Shown: piece after piece, positions 44,329 through 52,869 of the stretch
Numbering within the stretch: the stretch's first letter is position 1
How the letters are laid out: each line of letters opens with the position of its first letter
Assembly (NCBI RefSeq): GCF_000328475.2
Contig: NC_026481.1
Span: forward strand, 372,001 to 436,000
Direction: 5' to 3'
Source of the DNA: Mycosarcoma maydis
Lineage: Eukaryota; Basidiomycota; Ustilaginomycetes; Ustilaginales
DNA: 64,000 nt
Made by a program: the position numbers and the translations under genes
Notes under the pieces: generated by a model
What the model was told of the DNA's origin: nothing
The model's database searches: none
What the model saw: the letters and a program-made list of their open reading frames with translations, nothing else

Positions 44329-45719
44329 ATGTCGTACGCAGGCACGACTCCGCTTTTTGCGCCCGGACCCAACCCACGAGCGCCAGCGCTCCCTTGGCGA
44401 TCCGATGACTTTTTCGCTGTCGACGACCGTGTTCGCGGCGGTACAAGTCATTCACACACTGCCATCGTCCAATTTCCTCCTATCAGTAGGGGTGAACTTG
44501 TCTTTTCCGGCTTCCTCGACACCTTGACGCTCGGTGGTGCAGGATTCGCATCTCAGTCTTCGACTACTTGCTTTCCCGTCACGCTCAACAAGCAGGACTT
44601 TGTCGGTCTCCGGCTAGTGGTTCGTAAGAATCCAAATTGGCAAGAACCAACCCCTCCATACGGCGGAGCCAATCCGGGAGGAGGAAAAGCGCCGGTCACG
44701 TCGTTCGTGTTCGAAATCAAGACCGAGGAGCCCGAGAGGCGGCCGGATGGGAGAAGGCAAAGCGTCATTGTTTGGGAGTGGAGTTTTTCCATCCCACAAC
44801 TTGACGGTCAAGAGGCGCATAGCTTGAATTTGATGCAGACCAACGACGACTTTTGGGTCTTTGACTCGACCTGGTCCGATTTCAAGCCCATGTATCGAGG
44901 CAGACCTGTCGATCCAGACAAGGCGGGCGAGTTCCGCCCCCAAGACACGCGCGAATGGAGCCTCATGGCACGTAGCAACTTCCAAGCCCAGTCCGGACCC
45001 TTTGTACTCCAGCTTCACAGCCTCAGCGCTCTGCCCTCGACAGATCAGTTCGCAGCCAACTTGCACGCTGACTCATCGTCGCCCGTCGAGGACATGCGAA
45101 ATCACGCCGAGTCGTGGGTCGACAAAAAGCTCGACCATTCCTTTCGAGCTTCGTTTCGGTCCCACGTCTCCACACCTGTGACCGAAACGGCACCGACACC
45201 GTCATCACCGAGATCATGCGCAGCAGAGTACTATGGATTTGCGCTGTTCATCTTTTCCACGCTCCTATGGGTCATATGGATAGCTTGGGCTCTGACTCCA
45301 GATACAGTGCTGCACAGTATCGGGATCGGGTGGTATCCGAATCGCGAGTGGGCGTTCTTGTTGCCCGCGTGGTCGCTGTTTGCTGTGTTGGCAGTGTATG
45401 CGGTGTTCATCGGTTTGAACGCGAAAAGTACTCCCGAGCTGCGTGAGATCGTCAATGTCACAGGTTAGTACTACAATACAGTGAGCCAGAGGATGCATGC
45501 AAACATACGTGTGCTGACCCAACGCTTGTTCTTTGCGATACAGACTCGGCACAAAACGTTCTACCCATCTCGATGAGCGACGACAAACATCTTTTCGAAG
45601 ATCAGCATGCACTTGCAAAGAGTTTGCACGATATCTATGACCTACCTCCCACCTACGTCTCTCGTCAGATGCATCTCTCTCAACCGTCCCCCTCTTTCGG
45701 CGTCCATCATCATTCGTGA
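44329..45719 (+). CDS. CIA30-domain / PIG-P fusion protein
   Basis: There are two exons, 44329-45463 and 45544-45719, with an 80-nt GTTAGT...ATACAG intron and CTGAC branch site, giving 436 residues. Residues about 15-245 are a CIA30 domain (related to complex I assembly factor NDUFAF1): DDRVRGGTSHSH, LGGAGFASQ, and SDFKPMYRGR. After a Ser/Pro/Thr linker, residues from 300 form a PIG-P domain with two membrane spans: EYYGFALFIFSTLLWVIWIA and LPAWSLFAVLAVYAVFIGL. Exon 2 gives the conserved PIG-P tail (ALAKSLHDIYDLPPTYVSRQ). PIG-P (yeast Gpi19) is a subunit of the ER transferase that adds GlcNAc to phosphatidylinositol in GPI-anchor synthesis. The two domains share one frame with no stop and no good splice signal between them. 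Whether they act as one protein is unproven. Confidence 0.8.
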
Positions 45720-45846
45720 TTGTCACGCGTTAATAGTCCGTGTGTCACACACGAGTATTCTCGCTCAATGACCAAACTTGCGTACAATGACATGCTTCCA
45801 TTTCGCGTGGTATCATGGTTCACTGTGTGGGCAACGGCGTATGTGA
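45720..45846. other. Short convergent spacer
   Basis: Only 127 nt separate the PIG-P stop codon from the end of the HMMR-like gene. The stop codon itself lies inside a TTCGTGATTG heptamer copy. Confidence 0.6.
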
Positions 45847-48800
45847 TCAGCGGAAGAATGTCCTTGCCATCGGTCCAGATTTGACGAGCTTCATCGAGTG
45901 CCTTGGCTTGGCTTTGGACTTGTGCTTCTTCGTCACTGGCTTCTGCGGTTGGTGTTGCTGCTGTGATGCACGTTCGATGGACAAGCCAGGCAGCTCCGCG
46001 CTCTCACCATCTTCTTCATCGTAGAGCCAACCTCTGCGGAGAGAATCGTGTTCGTCCTCGTAGACCATCTCTCCTCCAGCACCAGTCACTGCCACCTGGG
46101 CATGTCGGTTTGACAAGAGCCCTTTTTTGGCACGAGGTGTGATAGATAGGGAAGCATCAACTGCGTTACGAGCAACACGTTGCGCATTCGAATAGCGCGA
46201 TTTCGATCGTTGTTTGGGAGGAGCGACGAGAGGGGTTGAGTGGGTAAAAGCGGCCAAGTCCGGACGGTGAGGATTGAGCGCGGGGATATGCGATGTTTCG
46301 TCTGTAGCCGTCCAGTCAGTCATTCCGTATGGTGAGGGTGATGGGAGTGCTGCGTCAAGAAGCGGGAGGTTGGGTGTTTCGAGGCAAGAGCAATCGGCAA
46401 TCAAGGACAAAGGTGGTGTAGAGGCTCGAACAAGTTCCGAGACTCTACGTGCTTTGATCCCGAGAGAAGAGGTGGTCAGACTTGGACGTCTCGCTCCTCC
46501 TGCAGCGTTGGCAGAGCTTGTAGTGGATGGTATGGCTGAGGTCGATTCGGTTCTCGCACCAGGCACGGCGCTTGTGATCAACGATGCTGGCTGCTGCCCC
46601 ACACGAAGAGCTCCACTGTTGACCAGTGTGTGGCGCGGACGGCTACGTCGAACAGCTAAATCGTGATCCGGTGCCTCGCAAGCACTGGGCAATGGAAGCA
46701 GTGTATCGTCCTCGACCTCACCTTGATCCTCGCGTTGCTCCACTTTTTCGGGTTGTGCTTCAGCAGCATGGACCGAGAGGTTGCCGTAAGATCGTCGCTT
46801 CTTGGGCGACAATCCTGTGTCGATGGGCAGAGGTGGATGTGGCATAACGACGGCACCAGTTTCACACGTCTCTTTGACCGCCTTGACGTCTAGCTTTCTA
46901 TCATCGCCCGCAATAGTCTTTTGCAAAGCAGCTTGCAACGGTTCTGCAGTGAATCGTGGGCCTTGCACCGTGAATGGCGTTTTGGCCGTTCCGTTCGCAA
47001 AAGCCGGCCTGACTGGCGTACCAACCAGGGTCGGCACAGGCTTGATCGCCTGTCCGGGCTGCTGCCCGAGCGATTCAGAAACTTGCCTCAACAGCCCGTC
47101 GTGGTCGCCTGCCCTCAACACCCTGGTTACCTCCGCTCTTGGCCTCTGGCTTAATGGCACATTTACCGCCTTGTAGCTACCTAGCTCCCTTTTCAGAATG
47201 CCGTTTTCCTCCTGCATGCGTTCCAGCTGCAACCTCAAATCGAGGTTCTCGTGTTTGACTTGATCCAGCTCGTGGCGTACGCGATCCATGTACATAATCT
47301 TCTGGTTGGGATTCTTGTGGCTGAGCAATTCCGAGTTGAGCGCTGACAGCGAAGCGACCTGCTCTTCGGCCAGTGCATTGCGTTGAACCAGATGCCTGGC
47401 TTGCTCGACGAGCTCGTTGTACAGCAGTTCGTAGTGCTCGGCGTGGTCCAGTAGCGATGCCATGCGATCGCGTTCGTCTCGTTCGGCTTTCTCAGCGATT
47501 CTTGCATTTTGCAACGAGGCCATGAGAGAGCGAGATGCTTCCGCTTGCGTCTCGGCTTCTTTGCGAGAGGCATCAGCTTGCTCGAGGGCTTCAGCAAGAC
47601 GTTTGCGTAGAGGCTCAATTTCGGAGAGGTTTGATGAGAGGTTGTCGATCTCTCGCGTCTTGGCTGCTACCAAATTTTCGAGTGTCGCCACTTGGCTCCG
47701 CGTAGCAGCAAGCGCTTCCTCAGTAGCCTTGGTTTCGGTAGAGCAAGAAATGTATCTTGCATGTAGTTCCGCGGTTTCTTCTTGAAGAAGAGCGTTGCGT
47801 GCTAGCGCATCCTCGAGCTCAACTTGAGCAAGAGAGGCATATCCTGCATCAGTGTAGAGAGCTTCGGTCAGACCAGATAGATCGCACCAGCTCGAACTTG
47901 CGCCGACGCTGCTGCATGGCTGCTGTTCTTGCTGCTGCTCAATCAGTCGAGAAGCGAGCTGACGTTCGGCGGATAGCTCTGAAGTGATACTGGCAAGGTC
48001 CTCTTCGAGCGTCGAGACGAGCTGTTTGGCAGTATCTCGATCGTGCTGGACCTGCTTGACCACAGCTACGAGCTCGTGGATTTGGGCCGCGCGCTCTTCT
48101 GCCAGCGTCTCTAGCTGGATCCGTCCGAAAGCGTTGTGGTGCCACTTCGCTCTCAAGGCGTCTTTGTCGTAATTTGACTGCCATTGCAATGATTCAATGT
48201 GCTGGGAGACGGCTTTAGAGACCATGGAAAGATTGTGTGCGTGCTGCTGCTCGACATCTTCCGCCTCTTGCATGAGCTCGTCAATATGAGACTCGAGTTC
48301 AGAGCGTGCTGCTTCGGCCGCCGCTCGTTGTTCGTGTACAGTGTGGGCTACTTGTTCGTGCTTACTTTCGAGTTCGGCTTGCAGCTGCTCAATCTTTGCA
48401 TTGAGTTCGACCTCGATCTTACGAGCATACTTCTGAGCATCAATGGCAATGATCTTTTCGGATTCTCTCTGCGCCTGTAGGTCGTCGATCAAGCGCTGCT
48501 TTTCTGTGAGAATGTCGTGCGACGCGGTCCCTTGAAGACGAAGCTGTTGCAGCTCCGCTTCTATCTCAGAGTACCTCGTCTGATATTCACGCGCTTTCGC
48601 TTTTTCATTGGCGACCGTATGTGCAGCTTCGGCGGTTTCATGCTTGCGTCGCTCTTCCTGCTTCTGCAGCTTTTCAGTTAGCTCGACAATTTCCTTTTGC
48701 CTTCTCGCTTTCGACTCTTCATGCACCTTGTTCAGCTCTCCTAGCCTAGCTTGAAGATCCGAAAGCTTGTTGCTCTTCTCCTTGAGTGCAGCGTGTGACT

Positions 48801-49245
48801 TTTCGCACTTGTCGAGGCTGTGTTTAAGCTTGGCTTCGCGCTGTGCCGCGAGTCGTAATTCAGTCTGAAGGTCACCGAGCTCGTTTTGGATGTTGATCTT
48901 TTCACGTTGTAGGTCGTGAATCTTGCATTCTGCCTTGGACAGTCGATCTTCCATCTTGAGCTGGGGTTTGACTCCGTGAGTGGGTGCAGTGGCGGTAGCG
49001 GTGGTGGGTACGACGTTGGACTTTGCGCTCGGTCCGAGCGGTCGACGCACGACGCTAACATGAGGAGGAGCTACCTGCGCTGCTACAGGTGCCGATTCAG
49101 TGAGATCTCTGCGCGACATGGTAGAAGGACGGTCCGGGTAGACACCCTGCTTCCAGTGTGGTTGTGGCTCGGTAGGATCGTATGCGTTGGGTCCAGGCGT
49201 GGTGGATGGTGGAGGTGGTCGGAATCGAGGCGCTTTAGAGAACAT
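45847..49245 (-). CDS. HMMR/RHAMM-like coiled-coil protein
   Basis: The protein is 1132 residues from the ATG at 49245, chosen because it gives MFSKAPRFRPPP-STTPGPNAYDP. This resembles the N-terminus of animal HMMR (F-P-K-A-P ... P-S-P-G-A-Y-D); the frame is open upstream to 49356 without similarity. Residues about 110-700 are an almost continuous coiled coil. Near 638-680 sits SHKNPNQKI followed by a basic/helical stretch (YMDRVRHELDQVKHENLDL). This resembles the C-terminal centrosome-targeting motif of HMMR (G-H-Q-N-x-x-Q-K-I). The C-terminal 400 residues are Ser/Pro/Arg-rich and probably disordered, ending with a Lys-rich tail. HMMR binds microtubules and spindle poles; a similar role here at the spindle pole body is inference. 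Confidence 0.7.
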   Translation of the reverse strand: MFSKAPRFRPPPPSTTPGPNAYDPTEPQPHWKQGVYPDRPSTMSRRDLTESAPVAAQVAPPHVSVVRRPLGPSAKSNVVPTTATATAPTHGVKPQLKMEDRLSKAECKIHDLQREKINIQNELGDLQTELRLAAQREAKLKHSLDKCEKSHAALKEKSNKLSDLQARLGELNKVHEESKARRQKEIVELTEKLQKQEERRKHETAEAAHTVANEKAKAREYQTRYSEIEAELQQLRLQGTASHDILTEKQRLIDDLQAQRESEKIIAIDAQKYARKIEVELNAKIEQLQAELESKHEQVAHTVHEQRAAAEAARSELESHIDELMQEAEDVEQQHAHNLSMVSKAVSQHIESLQWQSNYDKDALRAKWHHNAFGRIQLETLAEERAAQIHELVAVVKQVQHDRDTAKQLVSTLEEDLASITSELSAERQLASRLIEQQQEQQPCSSVGASSSWCDLSGLTEALYTDAGYASLAQVELEDALARNALLQEETAELHARYISCSTETKATEEALAATRSQVATLENLVAAKTREIDNLSSNLSEIEPLRKRLAEALEQADASRKEAETQAEASRSLMASLQNARIAEKAERDERDRMASLLDHAEHYELLYNELVEQARHLVQRNALAEEQVASLSALNSELLSHKNPNQKIMYMDRVRHELDQVKHENLDLRLQLERMQEENGILKRELGSYKAVNVPLSQRPRAEVTRVLRAGDHDGLLRQVSESLGQQPGQAIKPVPTLVGTPVRPAFANGTAKTPFTVQGPRFTAEPLQAALQKTIAGDDRKLDVKAVKETCETGAVVMPHPPLPIDTGLSPKKRRSYGNLSVHAAEAQPEKVEQREDQGEVEDDTLLPLPSACEAPDHDLAVRRSRPRHTLVNSGALRVGQQPASLITSAVPGARTESTSAIPSTTSSANAAGGARRPSLTTSSLGIKARRVSELVRASTPPLSLIADCSCLETPNLPLLDAALPSPSPYGMTDWTATDETSHIPALNPHRPDLAAFTHSTPLVAPPKQRSKSRYSNAQRVARNAVDASLSITPRAKKGLLSNRHAQVAVTGAGGEMVYEDEHDSLRRGWLYDEEDGESAELPGLSIERASQQQHQPQKPVTKKHKSKAKPRHSMKLVKSGPMARTFFR

Positions 49246-49800
49246 ACTGAGACAGAGTGTGTTGTACAGTTCGCCAGAGCCGAACAACACTAGCGTAAGC
49301 CTGATGAGACTTCGGCTTCGGTGGATAGAAGGGTGGAGTGCTCCGTCGACAGCCACGAGCGTCGTACAGTAGATGCTGCGAGGAATGCGTAGACTGCTGC
49401 CTCAAAAAGGAATAAATAAATACACCCTCAATGTCCAATTGCGCAGTCTCGCAACCAACACTTGGGCACGCGTAATTCAGGCACGTGATTTGCACCGATC
49501 TAACAAGCGTAAATTTGCACCGAATCGTGAATCGTGAATCGTGAATATCGTGAATTACGCCTGCGCCTTGACCACAAATCGTGAATCGTTCGTGATATTG
49601 CTCATGATTGCTCATGTCCGGACTGCGCACATTCTCGGTGCCACCACCATCCCTTTTCCATCATCAACGCCGTTTTTTCACGATAAAAGAAGAAGCAGAA
49701 GTCAGTTCAGCGTGGTCGTACAGAGTAGAGCCATATCGCAGTCGTCGTAAAGGAGCAGCTTTTAGCGCTGGGTGTCTTTGCTTCGCTGCAGCTGCAAGCC
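49246..49800. other. Divergent promoter region, HMMR-like / VPS53
   Basis: No gene is seen. It holds a heptamer cluster at 49521-49597. Confidence 0.6.
49521..49597. repeat. Tandem GAATCGT heptamers
   Basis: At 49521-49557 the unit GAATCGT repeats three times in perfect 7-bp register, followed by a diverged copy. Further copies lie at 49576-49597. Confidence 0.85.
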
Positions 49801-52704
49801 ATGGCCAACCCTTTGCCTGACCCCACGCTGCAAGAGCCGGCCGCATCAAATACAGCTTCTCTGCCTCCGATACCACCGTCCAAGACAAACGAACTATCAC
49901 ATGATGTTGCTCTTCAAATTGACCATATTTTGTCACCAGCCAAGCAGCAGTTGCCCAACGGCGATCCAATCCACCTGCCGTCATACAGCCTAGCCGATCG
50001 CTCTTCGCTCGAATCGCAACTGGACCAACTTCTCAGCTCGACAACAACGCAGGATGAACAGATCAGCCTTGGCTCGATCGATCGTGTACAGGCCATTCTT
50101 CGGCTCCAGATCCGAGCTTGTCGAGAGCAGATCACCCAGCTCACCGCCGAGCTCGAAGCAGAGATCGACACCAATCGCATGACGCAAGTGCAGCAGGCGA
50201 TTGCAGCGCTACTCGAGCAGCTCCTTTTGATCCGCGAGAAAGCACGCGAGTCTGAAAATGTCGTCAAGGAGATTACTCGCGACATTCGAAGCCTCGATAT
50301 CGCCAAACGCAACGTGGTTTTCAGCATGACCGCGCTCAAACGACTTCAGATGCTCGTCAACGGCGTCGATCAACTCCAGCGCCTCGCCGAGACCAAACGC
50401 TACAGAGAAGCTGCCTCGGCGCTACAGGCTGTAAGGTCGCTTCTCGATTTTTTCCAGTCCTATCGTGGCGTCGAGCGCATCGCCTCTGCATGGAAGCAAG
50501 TCAACGAGCTGCAAAACAGTCTGCGCGCCACCATAATGAAGGACTACGAAAACTTCTTTTTGCACGATCCCAATCGTGCAGTGCGCTCCACGAATTTGCC
50601 TGAATCCGCCCTTGTCATCGATGCTATCGGAGTCGAAGCAAAAACTGCGCTCATCGACTGGTATTGCTCGCTACAGCTTCGCGAGTATCGCCGCATTTTC
50701 AGAGCTACCGACGAGGCGGGCCAGCTCGATAATGTCTCGAGACGATTTGCGTGGTTCAGAAGAATTTTAAAGATTCACGAGGAGGAACATGCGGCTGCCT
50801 TTCCCGACCACTGGAAGGCCGAACGATGGCTCATTCGTCGTTTCGCCGATGTCACCAAGGAAGATCTACGCAGTGTTCTCATCCGTGAGCAGTCGAGACT
50901 CAACGTGTCGACTCTCATGGAGGCGCTCAATTCAACGCTTGAATTCGAAGCTGCCATGAGTCGTCGTTACAATACGTCCTTTGAGGAGCTCATTACACCA
51001 CCTACGTCTACCACGAATGCTACAACGCAGTCACAGCAGCAGCAAACACAGACGCTCTCGGACGTGTTTGACCCCTATCTCGGCATCTTTGTCGAGGCGC
51101 AGGATCGAGCGCTTGGAGAAATGTTTGTTCAGTATCGACGTCAAGGCGCACGCATCTCGTACGATGGAGAGCAGCAGGCGAATGGAGGACTCGGAAGGGA
51201 CGGCGTATTCGAGCCTGCCAGCGGCGTCGATGGTGCGGCGTCCAACTCGAGTGGAGGAGGTACCACAGTTCTTCCTTCGTCGACCGAATTGTTCTATTTT
51301 TATCGCCAGACGCTGGAGCAGTGCGCACGATTGTCGAATCGCGAACCGTTGCGCGACCTGTACGAAGTGTACCGCAGATGGCTTCGCGTGTACGCCGAAG
51401 ACGTGCTGCGATTTTCGCTCGTCCGTCCCGAACCCGCCCGTCGTTCGATCGATGTTCGTCCGAACATTGCCGAGATCCAGAAATGGTGCCTGGTGCTCAA
51501 CACGGCCGATTACTGCGCTAGCACCTCGAGCCAGCTCGAAGAGAAGCTTCGTGAAAAGATCCACGCTGATTTCAAAGAGAGCGTTAGCCTTGACGAGGAA
51601 CGTGATATCTTCAGCACGCTCGTTTCATATGCTGTTCAGACACTGGCGAGGGAGTTCGAGCTGTGTTCCGAGCCGATTTGGAACTCGATGCTGCGCCCCG
51701 CTGTTGCGTGGAGCCAGCTGCAGCCTCGGTCTAATGCTTTGGGAGGCGGCAGCAAGTCGCAGTACGTGGTGGACATGGCGAGCCTGTTGGAACAGATTGG
51801 GGTAGTGGTGAGGCAAGATGTGGAGAACAAAAGGTACGTTCGAAGTTGGTGTGATAAGGTGGTTAGCGTGTTGACGACGCGCTTCTTGCACGCGTTGGTG
51901 CGATTGCGGCCGTTGACGCAGGCGATGGTTGAGCAGCTGATGGTGGATGCGGCAGAATTGAAGAAGAGCATGGTGGAGCTACCGCGATATGCGGTAGACG
52001 ATCTGGGCGTGGGTGTGGATGGCAGTGCCAGTGCTACAGAAGCGAGTTTGTCGCCTTGGACGCCGGCTCCATCGGCAGAGCAGACGGCGCTGTCTACACA
52101 GGCGGCTTCGTACGTCCGTTATGTTTGCCGACTTACGGAGCGTATCGATATGTTACTGCGTGTGGTGCTTGCGCCGGTCGAGGTGGATCGTTCCACCACA
52201 TCGAAAGGCTTGGACAACGATGGCACGCGGACCAAATTAGATCTGATCGAATGCTACGTGAAGCTGGTCGGCGATCGATCGTTTTCCAACTTTCAAAAAG
52301 TGCTCGATCTCAAGGGCGTACGCAAGGTGGACCAGAACAGCCTGCTCGATCGATTCCTCCAAGTGACGGCTTCTATGGACGAGGCAACGTCGGATGCTGC
52401 AACGGCGCAGCTGAAGGACCAGAGCTTCCTTACGCAGCTCGATATGGATCCTCCTTCTCATCCGGTCTTGTCTTCGCCGTTGAGCGCATCAACGCCCTCG
52501 TTTTTGGATAACAGTGCGAGGAGGGATAGCGGCATGGTCAGGTCCGCCAGTCTGTTCGCTCCGGAGAGCGCAAAGAGTCCGACGCTCGCGAATCCGCCCA
52601 CTTTCGACGCACACGCTCAGGGCGCCGGAAGAGCGTTTAGCGATCTCAGGAAGTTTGGTAACTTCTTCGGCGCGTTGGCGAGGAAGGATGGTAGCAAGCA
52701 GTGA
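49801..52704 (+). CDS. Vps53, GARP tethering complex subunit
   Basis: The protein is 967 residues, intronless, with its ATG at 49801. Vps53 forms the GARP complex with Vps51, Vps52 and Vps54, tethering endosome-derived vesicles at the trans-Golgi. The N-terminal helical region carries the family's strongest block (FSMTALKRLQMLVNGVDQLQRL, then YREAASALQAVRSLLDFFQSY). A helical rod domain follows (FDPYLGIFVEAQDRALGEMF and FYFYRQTLEQCARLS), with a C-terminal helical bundle (LIECYVKLVGDRSFSNFQKV). It ends in a Ser-rich tail and GRAFSDLRKFGNFFGALARK. The length is somewhat above the yeast protein, mostly from Ser/Gly/Gln linkers. No break is visible. Confidence 0.92.
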   Translation: MANPLPDPTLQEPAASNTASLPPIPPSKTNELSHDVALQIDHILSPAKQQLPNGDPIHLPSYSLADRSSLESQLDQLLSSTTTQDEQISLGSIDRVQAILRLQIRACREQITQLTAELEAEIDTNRMTQVQQAIAALLEQLLLIREKARESENVVKEITRDIRSLDIAKRNVVFSMTALKRLQMLVNGVDQLQRLAETKRYREAASALQAVRSLLDFFQSYRGVERIASAWKQVNELQNSLRATIMKDYENFFLHDPNRAVRSTNLPESALVIDAIGVEAKTALIDWYCSLQLREYRRIFRATDEAGQLDNVSRRFAWFRRILKIHEEEHAAAFPDHWKAERWLIRRFADVTKEDLRSVLIREQSRLNVSTLMEALNSTLEFEAAMSRRYNTSFEELITPPTSTTNATTQSQQQQTQTLSDVFDPYLGIFVEAQDRALGEMFVQYRRQGARISYDGEQQANGGLGRDGVFEPASGVDGAASNSSGGGTTVLPSSTELFYFYRQTLEQCARLSNREPLRDLYEVYRRWLRVYAEDVLRFSLVRPEPARRSIDVRPNIAEIQKWCLVLNTADYCASTSSQLEEKLREKIHADFKESVSLDEERDIFSTLVSYAVQTLAREFELCSEPIWNSMLRPAVAWSQLQPRSNALGGGSKSQYVVDMASLLEQIGVVVRQDVENKRYVRSWCDKVVSVLTTRFLHALVRLRPLTQAMVEQLMVDAAELKKSMVELPRYAVDDLGVGVDGSASATEASLSPWTPAPSAEQTALSTQAASYVRYVCRLTERIDMLLRVVLAPVEVDRSTTSKGLDNDGTRTKLDLIECYVKLVGDRSFSNFQKVLDLKGVRKVDQNSLLDRFLQVTASMDEATSDAATAQLKDQSFLTQLDMDPPSHPVLSSPLSASTPSFLDNSARRDSGMVRSASLFAPESAKSPTLANPPTFDAHAQGAGRAFSDLRKFGNFFGALARKDGSKQ

Positions 52705-52810
52705 GCTCGTTGGCAGACATCAATTCATGATTCAGGTCGCGCTAAAGATCACGGAGATGTGTCAAGCAGCAGCGTTGGTGTGAATGCGCGTGTGAGCGAA
52801 GGATATGGTG

Positions 52811-52839
52811 CAATCGTGAATACAGTTGAATCGTGAATG
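52811..52839. repeat. Heptamer pair in a 165-bp convergent spacer
   Basis: Two AATCGTGAAT units lie 8 bp apart between the VPS53 and DBP10 stop codons. Confidence 0.65.
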
Positions 52840-52869
52840 AGTGGCATGGGTAGGTAGTGTTTCGCGTGT

